Shown: piece by piece, positions 43,855 to 53,302 of the stretch | Layout of the letters: every line of letters starts with the position of its first letter | Numbering within the stretch: position 1 is the stretch's first letter | Assembly (NCBI RefSeq): GCF_001659685.2 | Contig: NZ_LXYE02000019.1 | Coordinates: 62,001-126,000, forward strand | DNA from: Labilibacter marinus | GTDB taxonomy: Bacteria > Bacteroidota > Bacteroidia > Bacteroidales > Marinilabiliaceae | Direction: 5' to 3' | DNA: 64,000 nucleotides | Made by a program: the position numbers and the translations under genes | Notes under the pieces: model-generated | Told to the model about the DNA's origin: nothing | What the model saw: the letters and a program-made list of their open reading frames with translations, nothing else | The model's database searches: none

Positions 43855-46713
43855 ATGCGCAACATTATCACACTCATAATAGGATTACTCATCTCCAACA
43901 TATGCTTAGCTCAATCCAAAAAAACGCTTTCCTATCACGATTATGATGGATGGAAATCTTTATCCAACCAAAAAATATCGAATGATGGTCAATGGGTTTC
44001 TTATGAAATTAATCCTCAAAAGGGAGACGGTTTCTTATACCTTTACAATGTTTCAAACCAATCATTAGATTCAATTGCCAGAGGCAAACAGGCTATATTT
44101 TCTCCTGAGAATGATTTTATTGCTTTTAAAATTACGCCAGAAGCAGATACCATTAAAGCGCTAAAGCTTAAGAAGACCAAAAGCGATAAAATGCCCAAGG
44201 ATACTTTATGTGTCTGGAATTTAAAAGAAGGTTTCATCAAAAAATATCCTAGAATTAAGAAATTTAGCGTTCCTGAAAAAGAAGGCAATTGGATAGCTGC
44301 TCATTTTGAGAAAGAAATGAAAGCTAAATCTAAGAATGATACTACCCAACAAGACTCAAGCAAAGTAGCATTAACTATAAAAACACTTGATAAAGCGGCT
44401 ACTAAGCGAGACTCCGTAAAGACTAAAAAGAAATCAGCTAAAAAGTTTAAATCCAAAGGTACCACATTAGCCTTTTTTAAACCCAGCACCAACGACAGTG
44501 TTGGTTTTGAAAAAGTAATTAACTATTCAGTACCTAGGTTTGGAAAAGGATTATTTGTCGTTCAGTCTATAGGAGACAGCATCGAAGAAACTAAAATTAA
44601 AAGGCTAGATACGGATAATCTTAAAATAGATAGTTTATTTCATCAGACAGGAAAACTTCACTCGATAAGTACCGACGAACAAGCTGCACAATTAGGTTTT
44701 TTATTCAGCAATGATACCGTTAAAGTTAAAACCTATTCCTTGTTTCATTGGACCGAGCATAAAAATAAACTGACCACAGTTATAGATACCTCTCATGCTA
44801 ATTTAAGTAAAGACTGGTGTGCACATACTAAAGGTTCGTTATGGTTTTCGGAAAAAGGAGATAAGTTATTCTTTGGTGTAGGTAAAAGACCTCAGGAAGA
44901 ACCAAAGGACACTTTACTAAAAGAAGAGAAAGTATTTGTAGACATATGGAACTGGAAGGACAAGAGGCTTCAACCCATGCAAAACAAAAACCTTAAGAAA
45001 GATAAGGATCGTTCATATAAAGCTGTTTACTTGATTAAAGAAAAAACTCTTCACCAGTTAGAAACTGAGGAGATGAAATCGGTTAGCATATACGACAAAG
45101 GCAACTGGAATTTTGCCATTGGTTACGACGACTCACCATACCTACGCGCCTCATCTTGGAATGCTATTTGGGCACGCGACGCTTACAAAATTGATTTAAA
45201 ATCGGGAAAAAGGAGTTTGATTGAAAAGAAACTAGCTAATTCTTATAGCTTTTCTGCTGATGGAAACTTCCTTTGCTGGTACAATCAAAACGATAGTATC
45301 TGGTATTTAAATAATATTGAAAAAGGCACCAAGCTTGCCTTGAGCAAAAATTTAGAAATTCCTTTTTATGATGAATTAAATGACGAACCCATACACCCTA
45401 GAGCATATGGTGTAGCTGGGTGGAGCCAGGAAGATAAGTATGTATACATTTACGATCGATTTGATATTTGGAAGTTTGACACTAGCAACAAGCAAGCCCC
45501 TATATGCATAACCAATGGCAATGGCCGCAAAAGCAATACCAGCTATCGCTATATCCATTTAGATAAAGACATCAAGTTTATGGATGAGACTGAGGGTTTG
45601 TTACTCTCTACCTTTAATCATCAATCTAAAAATGCTGGTTATACTTGGTACAAAAATGGTAGTTTAACTACCTCCATGGATGAACCTGCTTCGTTTACAT
45701 CTACAAACAAAGCTAAAAATGCTACTAAACTAATCTGGAGAAAAGGGAACTTTAAAAACTATCCAGAGCTATACATTAGCGAAATGGATTTCTCCAAGCC
45801 TAAAGTTATCTCTAACACCAATCCACAACAAAGTGAGTATAACTGGGGAGATATTCAGCTAGTACAATATACGGGCTTAAATGGCGAAGATCTTCAAGGA
45901 TTGTTGGTCACTCCTGAAAATTTGGATAAAACAAAGAAGTATCCGATGATTGTATATTATTACGAGCGCAGTTCAGATAGATTACATAGACATTATTTGC
46001 CAAAACCAAGCCGTTCCACCGTAAACTGGTCTATGTATGCAAGCAATGGATATGTACTATTTATTCCTGATATTACATATAGAGATGGTGATCCTGGCTT
46101 ATGTGGATATGAAGCAATTATGGGAGGCGTGATGAATATAACCCAACAATATGATTTTATCGATACGGACAATATGGGGCTTCAAGGACAAAGTTGGGGA
46201 GGTTACCAAACGGCTTATATGATTACGCGAACCAATATGTTTAAAGCCGCTATGGCAGGAGCACCTGTAAGTAATATGACCAGTGCTTATGGAGGAATTA
46301 GGTGGGGTAGTGGTATGAGTAGAATGTTTCAGTATGAACATACACAATCGCGAATTGGAGGTACATTGTGGGATAAACTTCCTAAATACATCGAAAACTC
46401 TCCTTTATTTTTTGTTCCTCAAATAGAAACTCCATTATTGATGATGCATAACGATAAAGACGGTGCAGTTCCATGGTATCAAGGTATTGAAATGTTTGTA
46501 GCTATGCGACGTTTAAATAAGCCTGCATGGATGCTAACATACAATAATGAAGACCACAATTTAACTCGCAGAGCTAATTCCATTGATTTAAGTATTCGTA
46601 TGATGCAGTTTTTCGACCACTATTTAAAAGATAAAGCTGCACCAGTTTGGATGGAGCATGGAATTCCTGCCGTTGAGAAAGGAAAGAACCAAGGTTATGA
46701 ATTAGTGGAGTAG
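43855..46713 (+). CDS. Prolyl oligopeptidase family (S9) peptidase, exported
   Basis: 952 residues with a signal peptide (1-19, ending CLAQ). The N-terminal beta-propeller region (about 25-620) includes a Lys-rich, low-complexity insert near residues 140-205. The C-terminal alpha/beta-hydrolase domain (about 680-930) has Ser near residue 781 in GQSWGG, Asp near 869 in HNDKDGAVPW and His near 901 in EDHNL, a complete triad. Such periplasmic peptidases cleave short proline-containing or dipeptidyl substrates. It stands alone with its own upstream spacer. Confidence 0.92.
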   Translation: MRNIITLIIGLLISNICLAQSKKTLSYHDYDGWKSLSNQKISNDGQWVSYEINPQKGDGFLYLYNVSNQSLDSIARGKQAIFSPENDFIAFKITPEADTIKALKLKKTKSDKMPKDTLCVWNLKEGFIKKYPRIKKFSVPEKEGNWIAAHFEKEMKAKSKNDTTQQDSSKVALTIKTLDKAATKRDSVKTKKKSAKKFKSKGTTLAFFKPSTNDSVGFEKVINYSVPRFGKGLFVVQSIGDSIEETKIKRLDTDNLKIDSLFHQTGKLHSISTDEQAAQLGFLFSNDTVKVKTYSLFHWTEHKNKLTTVIDTSHANLSKDWCAHTKGSLWFSEKGDKLFFGVGKRPQEEPKDTLLKEEKVFVDIWNWKDKRLQPMQNKNLKKDKDRSYKAVYLIKEKTLHQLETEEMKSVSIYDKGNWNFAIGYDDSPYLRASSWNAIWARDAYKIDLKSGKRSLIEKKLANSYSFSADGNFLCWYNQNDSIWYLNNIEKGTKLALSKNLEIPFYDELNDEPIHPRAYGVAGWSQEDKYVYIYDRFDIWKFDTSNKQAPICITNGNGRKSNTSYRYIHLDKDIKFMDETEGLLLSTFNHQSKNAGYTWYKNGSLTTSMDEPASFTSTNKAKNATKLIWRKGNFKNYPELYISEMDFSKPKVISNTNPQQSEYNWGDIQLVQYTGLNGEDLQGLLVTPENLDKTKKYPMIVYYYERSSDRLHRHYLPKPSRSTVNWSMYASNGYVLFIPDITYRDGDPGLCGYEAIMGGVMNITQQYDFIDTDNMGLQGQSWGGYQTAYMITRTNMFKAAMAGAPVSNMTSAYGGIRWGSGMSRMFQYEHTQSRIGGTLWDKLPKYIENSPLFFVPQIETPLLMMHNDKDGAVPWYQGIEMFVAMRRLNKPAWMLTYNNEDHNLTRRANSIDLSIRMMQFFDHYLKDKAAPVWMEHGIPAVEKGKNQGYELVE

Positions 46714-46723
46714 TTATTAACAA

Positions 46724-46756
46724 TTGCTCCAAATTGAGATTTTACTTGTATCTTTG
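46724..46756 (+). promoter_or_regulatory. Promoter upstream of the small membrane protein and mutL
   Basis: TTG (46724-46726), 22 bases, TATCTTTG (46749-46756), an exact TAnnTTTG match. The predicted start near 46763 leaves a leader of about 90 bases before the ATG at 46854. Confidence 0.6.
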
Positions 46757-46853
46757 CATTTATAAAAACATAGTTACGCAGTGGAATAATATTTGATAGT
46801 AAAAAAGCATATTTTAACAATAACTTATTTGCAATCATCCAATTATAGTCATC

Positions 46854-47174
46854 ATGAAATTTACATTCATTAAAACAGCAGGACACAGAACGTTTAGTCA
46901 TACACCTATTTATTATGACGAGGCGAAGGAGGAGCGTGCGGCAAGAGCAAGGGAAATAAAAAGCGACCTTGGCATTGAGCAAGAAGAAGATGAGAGGTCT
47001 ACTGAAGACAGGGTTAGAGGCAAGATGAAGCGTAAAATTGCTGGTCATTTTGATGTGGTTAGAAAAGAGAAAAAGCGTTCTAACCTGAGGCTAGTGCTTA
47101 TTTTAATTGGTTTAATGTATCTCTTTTATCATTTACTCATGTCTAGCGCCGAGTGGATTTTAAAATACATGTAA
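46854..47174 (+). CDS. Small conserved membrane protein of unknown function
   Basis: 106 residues. The first 20 residues include TPIYYDEAKEERAARA, a pattern I associate with a family found next to mutL in Bacteroidota. A charged, helical middle (about 25-75) follows, then one transmembrane helix at about 80-97 near the C-terminus. Probably a tail-anchored cytoplasmic-side protein. It starts 90 bases after a consensus promoter and ends 88 bases before mutL. No function is known. Confidence 0.75.
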   Translation: MKFTFIKTAGHRTFSHTPIYYDEAKEERAARAREIKSDLGIEQEEDERSTEDRVRGKMKRKIAGHFDVVRKEKKRSNLRLVLILIGLMYLFYHLLMSSAEWILKYM

Positions 47175-47262
47175 TCTACTTCGTTTAAATAATTTTTTAC
47201 AAATAGTTGATTCCCAAAACATCTGCTCGTCAGGTGTTTTGTTATATATATAAGTTCCGTTT

Positions 47263-49191
47263 ATGTCAGATATCATTCAATTACTACCTGATTCTGTGGC
47301 CAACCAAATAGCAGCAGGAGAAGTAATTCAACGTCCAGGCTCCATGGTTAAAGAGCTTGTTGAAAATGCAATAGATGCTGGAAGTACTGAAATTAAAATA
47401 ATCATTAAAGATGCAGGCAGAACCTTGGTGCAAGTGATTGACAATGGATGTGGAATGTCTGCCACAGATGCTCGTCTGGCTTTTGAGCGTCATGCTACTT
47501 CTAAAATCAGAGAGGTTAACGACCTTTTTGCTATCAGAACAATGGGCTTTCGTGGCGAAGCATTAGCCTCTATTGCTGCCGTGGCACAAACTGAACTCAA
47601 AACTAAAAAACAAGGTGATGAGCTAGGAACCCATCTAATTATTTCGGGATCAGAAGTAGAAAGCCAAGAGGTGGTGAACTGCCCAACAGGAAGCAACTTT
47701 ATCATTAAAAACCTTTTTTTTAATGTACCTGCTCGTCGTAAATTTTTAAAGAAAGACAGCACCGAGCTTCGCCATATCATTAACGAGTTTCAGCGTATTG
47801 CTTTAGCTAATCCTGATATCGGTTTTAGTTTAGAGCATAACAATATGCCCTTGTTCCAATTGCCAGAATCAAACTTTCGTCAGCGTATTATTAATATGCT
47901 GGGCAAAGGTATGAACAACCAATTGGTACCAGTAGAAACAAATACTACCCTTATAAAAATTAGCGGATTTATAGGGAAGCCAGAGTCTGCTCGCAAATCC
48001 AGTGGCGACCAGTTTTTCTTTGTTAACCAGCGCTACATGCGCCATCCTTATTTACACAAAGCCATAACTGAAGCATATTCAAATTTAATTTTGCCTAATA
48101 CCGTTCCTGCCTATTTCTTATATTTCGAGGTTGATCCTAAAATTATCGATATTAATATTCACCCTACAAAAACAGAAATTAAGTTTGAGGATGAAAGAGC
48201 CATTTGGCACATATTAAATGCTACTATTAAGGAAAGTTTAGGTAAGCATAACATGGTTCCTACCATTGATTTTGATACAGCGGACATGGTAAATATTCCT
48301 GTTGCGGATGACGCAGAAAAAAAGGATGCTCCTGAAATAGAAGTGAACCCTTTTTTCAATCCTTTTGAAACACCAACGCCTGACACCTCCAGTTTTGATA
48401 GTACATCAACATCACCTTCACCATCTGCTGGAGGAGGTTCGTACAAAGGTAGTTCATCTTCTCCCAAAGGCTGGGAACAGTTATATAACGATTTTGAATC
48501 AGATAAAGGAAATATGCCATTTGAAACTCCCGCTCCCAGCGAAACGGTGACTACATCTAATTGGGATGTGGAGCCTGAAGCTGAGCAACAAACCATTTTA
48601 TCAGGATCTACAAATGCTGAAGTTTCTTCTGGAGCTTCTTGTTTTCAGTTCAAAAATAAATACATTCTTACTTCGGGCAAATCGGGTTTAATGATGGTAG
48701 ACCAAAAACGAGCGCACGAACGTATTTTATTTGAGCGATTAATGCAGTCGGTAAGTACACAGCAAAGCATGACACAGCAAAGCTTGTTTCCTGAACAGCT
48801 TGAGTTTAATGCCGAAGATGCTATTATTGTAAATGAGTTATTACCCGATTTACAAATATTTGGCCTTGACATGGCAGAAATAAACAGCAGCACTTTTGAG
48901 GTAAAGGGCATGCCTATTAATATGGAAAAGATGAATCCGAAAATGCTATTGGATGAAATCATAGAGAGCTATAAAAAGGGAGAAGTTAATTTACAAACTG
49001 ATGTAAAAGAAAGAATTGCTCGTTTAATGGCCAAGCAATCATCCATCCGCTCGGGACAGACATTAAGCAATGCTGAAATGGATGAATTAGTAGGACAATT
49101 ATTTGCTTGTCAAGTTCCCAACTATTCTCCTGATGGCAAGTCTATCGTATCCATTTTATCCAACGATGAGATAGAGATACGTTTTAGATGA
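47263..49191 (+). CDS. mutL: DNA mismatch repair protein MutL
   Basis: GHKL ATPase that links MutS mismatch recognition to strand removal, 642 residues. The N-terminal motifs are textbook: VVKELVENAIDAG-type (here MVKELVENAIDAG), DNGCGM, GFRGEALASIAAV. An unstructured linker (about 350-440) is rich in Ser, Pro and Thr. The C-terminal dimerisation domain keeps the outline of the endonuclease motif (VDQKRAHERILFE) but has KR where DQHA-type MutL has HA, and the metal-binding CPHGRP motif reads SPDGKS. Incision activity is therefore doubtful. No mutH is in the window. Confidence 0.96.
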   Translation: MSDIIQLLPDSVANQIAAGEVIQRPGSMVKELVENAIDAGSTEIKIIIKDAGRTLVQVIDNGCGMSATDARLAFERHATSKIREVNDLFAIRTMGFRGEALASIAAVAQTELKTKKQGDELGTHLIISGSEVESQEVVNCPTGSNFIIKNLFFNVPARRKFLKKDSTELRHIINEFQRIALANPDIGFSLEHNNMPLFQLPESNFRQRIINMLGKGMNNQLVPVETNTTLIKISGFIGKPESARKSSGDQFFFVNQRYMRHPYLHKAITEAYSNLILPNTVPAYFLYFEVDPKIIDINIHPTKTEIKFEDERAIWHILNATIKESLGKHNMVPTIDFDTADMVNIPVADDAEKKDAPEIEVNPFFNPFETPTPDTSSFDSTSTSPSPSAGGGSYKGSSSSPKGWEQLYNDFESDKGNMPFETPAPSETVTTSNWDVEPEAEQQTILSGSTNAEVSSGASCFQFKNKYILTSGKSGLMMVDQKRAHERILFERLMQSVSTQQSMTQQSLFPEQLEFNAEDAIIVNELLPDLQIFGLDMAEINSSTFEVKGMPINMEKMNPKMLLDEIIESYKKGEVNLQTDVKERIARLMAKQSSIRSGQTLSNAEMDELVGQLFACQVPNYSPDGKSIVSILSNDEIEIRFR

Positions 49192-49281
49192 CAAAGTGGC
49201 GCAAAAAACATATTCATCTCTGCCTAAATCATTTTGGCTTGATGGTTGTTATGCTATCATCACAATTTTGAAAAATTAATT

Positions 49282-50040
49282 ATGTATCAACAAAACAGTT
49301 TTTTCAGCAATATTCCTCCAGTCGTAAAAAACCTATTAATCATAAATGGCTTGGCTTTTTTTGCCATGTACATTTTTTCAGCTGGGGTTAATATACCGGG
49401 TATCGGTTTTACTCAATTTGACTTAAATAAGATTTTAGGTTTATACACACCAGGTAGTCCTCAATTTAAGTTTTTCCAGTATATCACTTATATTTTTATG
49501 CATGGTGATTTAACCCACCTCTTCTTTAATATGTTTGCGGTATTTATGTTTGGGCGAGTTTTAGAAAGAGTTTGGGGCACACAAAAATTTCTATTTTATT
49601 ATTTAGTTACAGGAATTGGAGCTGGCTTAATATATGTTTTAGTAGGTTTCATTAGAGCAAAAATGTTAGCTAATAATTTGCCTCCTGAAATTGTTGCAAA
49701 CATATATGAGTATGGATTCGATTATAATGAAAAGATAAACGTTGCTTATCACAGCTCTGTTATTTCATTAATAAGGATTCTACATGTTCCAATTGTAGGC
49801 GCATCAGGAGCTGTATTTGGTTTACTGCTTGCCTTTGGTATGTTATTTCCAAATGAAAAAATATATTTATATATGATACTACCCGTCAAAGCTAAATTCT
49901 TTGTTATGGGCTATGGGGCAATTGAAATATATCTAATGATACAAAATAGCGCTACCGATAACGTTGCACACTTAGCACACCTTGGAGGTATGATATTTGG
50001 TTTTTTCTTAATTAAATACTGGAAAAAGAAACAATTTTAA
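49282..50040 (+). CDS. Rhomboid family intramembrane serine protease (first copy)
   Basis: 252 residues from the ATG at 49282; an earlier in-frame start adds 12 residues with no resemblance to the family. Six transmembrane helices. The catalytic Ser is in GASGAVFG, the catalytic His in HLAHLGG, and the oxyanion-side motif HGDLTHLFFNM is in place. A soluble insert of about 45 residues lies between helices (about 125-170). It likely cleaves membrane proteins within the bilayer; substrates are unknown. A second rhomboid starts 45 bases later. Confidence 0.9.
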   Translation: MYQQNSFFSNIPPVVKNLLIINGLAFFAMYIFSAGVNIPGIGFTQFDLNKILGLYTPGSPQFKFFQYITYIFMHGDLTHLFFNMFAVFMFGRVLERVWGTQKFLFYYLVTGIGAGLIYVLVGFIRAKMLANNLPPEIVANIYEYGFDYNEKINVAYHSSVISLIRILHVPIVGASGAVFGLLLAFGMLFPNEKIYLYMILPVKAKFFVMGYGAIEIYLMIQNSATDNVAHLAHLGGMIFGFFLIKYWKKKQF

Positions 50041-50085
50041 TATTTTTTAATTTACAATAAGCTTCAAAATAGTTACTTTTAAAAT

Positions 50086-50979
50086 ATGGCAATTGTAGAC
50101 GAAATAAAAGATTCTTTTAGACAGGGTGGGGTATTAACCCGACTTATCTATATTAATATTGGCGCTTTTTTAGTAACCATACTTATAGATATTTTCTTTG
50201 GTATGTTTCAGCAAGAAGCCTTGGGTATATGGATTAAAAATTTATTTGCTGTTCCAGCATATCCAAGCGATTTATTATTTCGTCCGTGGACAATATTTAC
50301 CTACATGTTTATGCATGCCAATTTCATGCATATACTATTTAATATGCTCATGTTATTTTGGTATGGTCAAATATTTTTAAGATACTTTAATCCTCGACAA
50401 TTACTAGGTGTATACTTTTTAGGTGGTTTAGCAGGTGCTGTACTTTATATTATTTCGTACAACTTACTTCCGGCCTTAAACAATTATGCTTATTCACCTA
50501 CCATGGTAGGCGCATCGGCTTCGGTTATGGCTATTATCTTTGCCGCAGCTAGTTACGCTCCCAATTATAAAGTTCACCTCATCTTAATAGGCCCTGTAAA
50601 AATTATGTATTTGGCCATTGGAATGTTAGTGATGGATTTAATCAGTATTCAATCCTTCTCGAATACAGGAGGGCATTTAGCGCATATTGGTGGTGCTTTG
50701 TTAGGTATGTACTTTGCCTCTAGAGCCAACAAAGGAAAAGATTTGACACTGCGCTTTAATCGTTTTATGGATTGGTTGGTAACAGCCTTTTCGAGCAAAC
50801 CAAAAATGAAAGTTACCCACTCGCGAAATAAAAGACCTATGAGCGACATGGATTACAACAGCAACAAACGCCAAAAACAAGGAGAGATAGACCGTATTTT
50901 AGATAAAATTAAAACCAGCGGTTACGACAGCTTGACTAAAAAAGAAAAAGACGATCTGTTTAATGCAAGCGAAAACTAA
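50086..50979 (+). CDS. Rhomboid family intramembrane serine protease (second copy) with C-terminal soluble tail
   Basis: 297 residues. Six helices with HANFMHILFNM, the catalytic Ser in GASASVMA (GxSx with Ala after Ser, where the first copy has Gly) and the His in GHLAHIGG. A basic linker and a conserved-looking cytoplasmic helical tail (about 250-297, ending LTKKEKDDLFNASE) follow; the tail resembles the DUF6576 type found on many Bacteroidota rhomboids. The stop overlaps the start of the next gene by one base (TAATG). The two copies are clearly diverged, not a recent duplication. Confidence 0.9.
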   Translation: MAIVDEIKDSFRQGGVLTRLIYINIGAFLVTILIDIFFGMFQQEALGIWIKNLFAVPAYPSDLLFRPWTIFTYMFMHANFMHILFNMLMLFWYGQIFLRYFNPRQLLGVYFLGGLAGAVLYIISYNLLPALNNYAYSPTMVGASASVMAIIFAAASYAPNYKVHLILIGPVKIMYLAIGMLVMDLISIQSFSNTGGHLAHIGGALLGMYFASRANKGKDLTLRFNRFMDWLVTAFSSKPKMKVTHSRNKRPMSDMDYNSNKRQKQGEIDRILDKIKTSGYDSLTKKEKDDLFNASEN

Positions 50980-52097
50980 TGCCTAAATTCTTTAATAAAA
51001 TAACACGCTCGTTTATATCCTTGCTCAACCTGTTGGCATTGGTATTTATTGGTCTTGCCTATCTGGGAGCACACGTTAGTCCTGTTCATATCAGCTTTGT
51101 TTCTTTTATAGGTTTTGCATTTCCATTATTATGGGTAGTCAATGTTTTATTTGTTATTCATTGGGCTATTAAAAGAAGAAAACGTATTGTTTTTTCCTTG
51201 GCTGCCTTAGCCCTAACCTGGACTTTATGGAGTTCAGTTTTTAATTTTAACTTAGGCAAAAAAGCAGATATAAAAGAGTTGGATAATCCCGTTACTGTAA
51301 TGTCGTACAACGTTCGAATGTTCGATAAATATGTGTGGACAGGAGACAAAGAAACACCTCAAAAGATATATCAGTTTATTAAAGACCAAAATCCTGATAT
51401 TCTTTGTATACAAGAGTTTTATATCAACAATAAGAATAATCAGTATTCAGAAAACAATATTCTGTCACAGTTTAAACAATTCAAGTATAAAAACTTAGAA
51501 TATAACATTGAGACTAAATCGGGAAAAAAGTATGGTCTGGCCACTTTCTCGAAATATCCGATTATAGATAAAAAACCTTTATTATTTAAGAATACCACCA
51601 ATTTTAGTACACAAACAGATATTGATGTTAATGGGACTAAGATTAGGGTTTTCAATAATCATCTTGAATCTATCAGGCTGCAAAGAGAAAATTATAAGTT
51701 CATCGATACCTTAGAGTTTAAAAACGATGAAGCCACCCGAAGAGGACTTTACGATATCTTTAAAAAACTTAACATAGCCTTTGAGCATAGAGCTACGCAA
51801 GCAGAAACCATTGGTAGACATATTGAAAATTCACCCTATCCAAGTGTGGTTTGTGGCGATTTTAATGACACACCTGTTTCCTACGTTTATCGAAAAGTGA
51901 AAGGCGAATTAAAGGATGCTTTTAAAGAATCAGGTAGTGGCTTAGGAGGTACGTATAACGGAAACCTTCCTTCTTTTCGGATTGATTTTATTTTTCATGA
52001 TGAGGATTTTAAATCGTATAATTATGAGAAGTTTAAAGTAGATTATAGCGACCACTATCCTATATTAACAACCATAGATTTAACACCAATAAAATAA
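50979..52097 (+). CDS. Membrane-anchored endonuclease/exonuclease/phosphatase family protein
   Basis: 372 residues. Three transmembrane helices (about residues 12-32, 37-60 and 66-85) precede an EEP-fold domain with VMSYNVRMFDKY, DILCIQEFY (catalytic Glu), HLESIRLQ, VVCGDFNDTP (GDFN motif) and a closing SDHYPI (catalytic His). All metal-site residues are present. Members hydrolyse phosphodiesters in nucleic acids, lipids or inositol phosphates; the exported or periplasmic location of the active domain is likely but not shown. Coupled to the second rhomboid by a one-base overlap. Confidence 0.88.
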   Translation: MPKFFNKITRSFISLLNLLALVFIGLAYLGAHVSPVHISFVSFIGFAFPLLWVVNVLFVIHWAIKRRKRIVFSLAALALTWTLWSSVFNFNLGKKADIKELDNPVTVMSYNVRMFDKYVWTGDKETPQKIYQFIKDQNPDILCIQEFYINNKNNQYSENNILSQFKQFKYKNLEYNIETKSGKKYGLATFSKYPIIDKKPLLFKNTTNFSTQTDIDVNGTKIRVFNNHLESIRLQRENYKFIDTLEFKNDEATRRGLYDIFKKLNIAFEHRATQAETIGRHIENSPYPSVVCGDFNDTPVSYVYRKVKGELKDAFKESGSGLGGTYNGNLPSFRIDFIFHDEDFKSYNYEKFKVDYSDHYPILTTIDLTPIK

Positions 52098-52236
52098 ATA
52101 GCTCAAGCTATTTAAGAATTTCAAATGCGTAAATTAAACATTTGATAAACTTTATTTGTATATTCAAGCAGCAAATAATTGACTACAAACCTGATGCATA
52201 ATTGCAGTTAGCATAAGCAAAAGATTACATACAAAA

Positions 52237-52269
52237 TTTGTTTGTGGACAAACTTATTTGCTATTTTTG
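52237..52269 (+). promoter_or_regulatory. Promoter of trxA
   Basis: TTTG (52237-52240), 21 bases, TATTTTTG (52262-52269), an exact TAnnTTTG match. The predicted start near 52276 gives a leader of about 43 bases. Confidence 0.78.
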
Positions 52270-52318
52270 TGTTTAGCATTAAACGAAACTAAAAATATAA
52301 ATTTTATAATATTACATT

Positions 52319-52636
52319 ATGGCTATTGAAGTAACAGATGCAAACTTTGAAGAAGTAGTTTTAAACTCAGACAAACCAGTATTGGTAGATTTTTGGGCTG
52401 AGTGGTGTGGACCATGTAGAATGGTTGCTCCTGTTGTAAAAGAGTTGGCCGATGAGTATGGCGACAAAGCAGTAATCACTAAAATGGATGTAGATAGCAA
52501 CGCAGAAACATCTGCAAAATTTGGTATCAGAAACATTCCTACTATTTTATTCTTTAAGAATGGTGAGGTAGTTGACAAACAAGTTGGCGCTGTACCAAAA
52601 ACTATTTTAGCTTCTAAGTTAGATGCTCTTATGTAG
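52319..52636 (+). CDS. trxA: Thioredoxin
   Basis: 105-residue thioredoxin of standard length. The redox motif WCGPC (about residues 30-34) follows VLVDFWAE, and the cis-proline motif IPTILFF is near residue 75. It reduces cytoplasmic disulfides and supports ribonucleotide and peroxide reductases. No signal peptide. It is a single-gene transcript with a consensus promoter and a strong terminator. Confidence 0.97.
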   Translation: MAIEVTDANFEEVVLNSDKPVLVDFWAEWCGPCRMVAPVVKELADEYGDKAVITKMDVDSNAETSAKFGIRNIPTILFFKNGEVVDKQVGAVPKTILASKLDALM

Positions 52637-52659
52637 GAGTATGGATTAAGATATTTTCG

Positions 52660-52688
52660 AAGGCTACCTTTATAGGTGGCCTTTTTTT
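52660..52688 (+). terminator. Terminator of trxA
   Basis: 10-bp stem AAGGCTACCT/AGGTGGCCTT (one G-T pair), 4-base loop, then a run of T reaching the stop of the convergent gene. Confidence 0.85.
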
Positions 52689-53292
52689 ATATCAGTACTA
52701 TAGTAGAAACTACAATTAGCCCAAGAAAAAAGCCAGCATAAATTTGACTGGGCTTATGCGCCCCAAGCAACAACCTACTGCTTCCTAACACACCGGCAAT
52801 CATAATTACGCCAAGCATCCAAACATTTACATTCACTCCATATCTTAAGCTCATTGAAACTAATGCTCCCAAAAGCCCGCCAATTCCAATCATGTGAATG
52901 CTAATTTTCCAGAAGAAAGTAATAGTAGTGGATAGCAATACAGCCACCAGTGTTCCTAGAAAGAATAATGGAATAAAAGCAGGCAACTGAAATTTTTTGA
53001 GAAAGAAATACCCAAGTATAAAAAATGCTGCAGTGGATAAAAGAGGAATTATTCGCTCCCGAGGGGTTTCCATTTGCATGGATTTAATAACCCCAATTTG
53101 CAAAAACAATGGCATTATACTCAAAGGCAATACACATGTACTAATTAGCACAATAATTGACACTAGTCGTCTGTATTCAAAAGGAATAAAGGTAACATGA
53201 CTTTGCGTGCTAAATATCACCAATAAACCAATAGTTGGCATCAATAAAGGATGTAACAACAACGATAAAACAGTAGCAACTTTACGGGACAT
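52687..53292 (-). CDS. PAP2-like integral membrane protein
   Basis: 201 residues, about six transmembrane helices. The conserved residues resemble a degraded PAP2 phosphatase: TPRERIIP in place of KxxxxxxRP, ISIHMIG with a His in the second motif region, and SSRLLLGAHKPSQIYAG matching SRxxxGxHxxxD but with Ser in place of the Asp. A lipid phosphatase role is possible though the last motif is altered. It starts 10 bases after rpoN and is probably in its transcript. Confidence 0.65.
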   Translation of the reverse strand: MSRKVATVLSLLLHPLLMPTIGLLVIFSTQSHVTFIPFEYRRLVSIIVLISTCVLPLSIMPLFLQIGVIKSMQMETPRERIIPLLSTAAFFILGYFFLKKFQLPAFIPLFFLGTLVAVLLSTTITFFWKISIHMIGIGGLLGALVSMSLRYGVNVNVWMLGVIMIAGVLGSSRLLLGAHKPSQIYAGFFLGLIVVSTIVLI

Positions 53293-53302
53293 AGAATAAA
53301 AA

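Noticed and set aside
46695-47048. 117-residue minus-strand frame over the small membrane protein gene
   Set aside because: It overlaps the S9 gene end and a plus-strand gene with family resemblance; its composition looks like antisense of coding DNA.
48159-48596. 145-residue minus-strand frame inside mutL
   Set aside because: Antisense of the Ser/Pro-rich MutL linker; low complexity explains the open frame.
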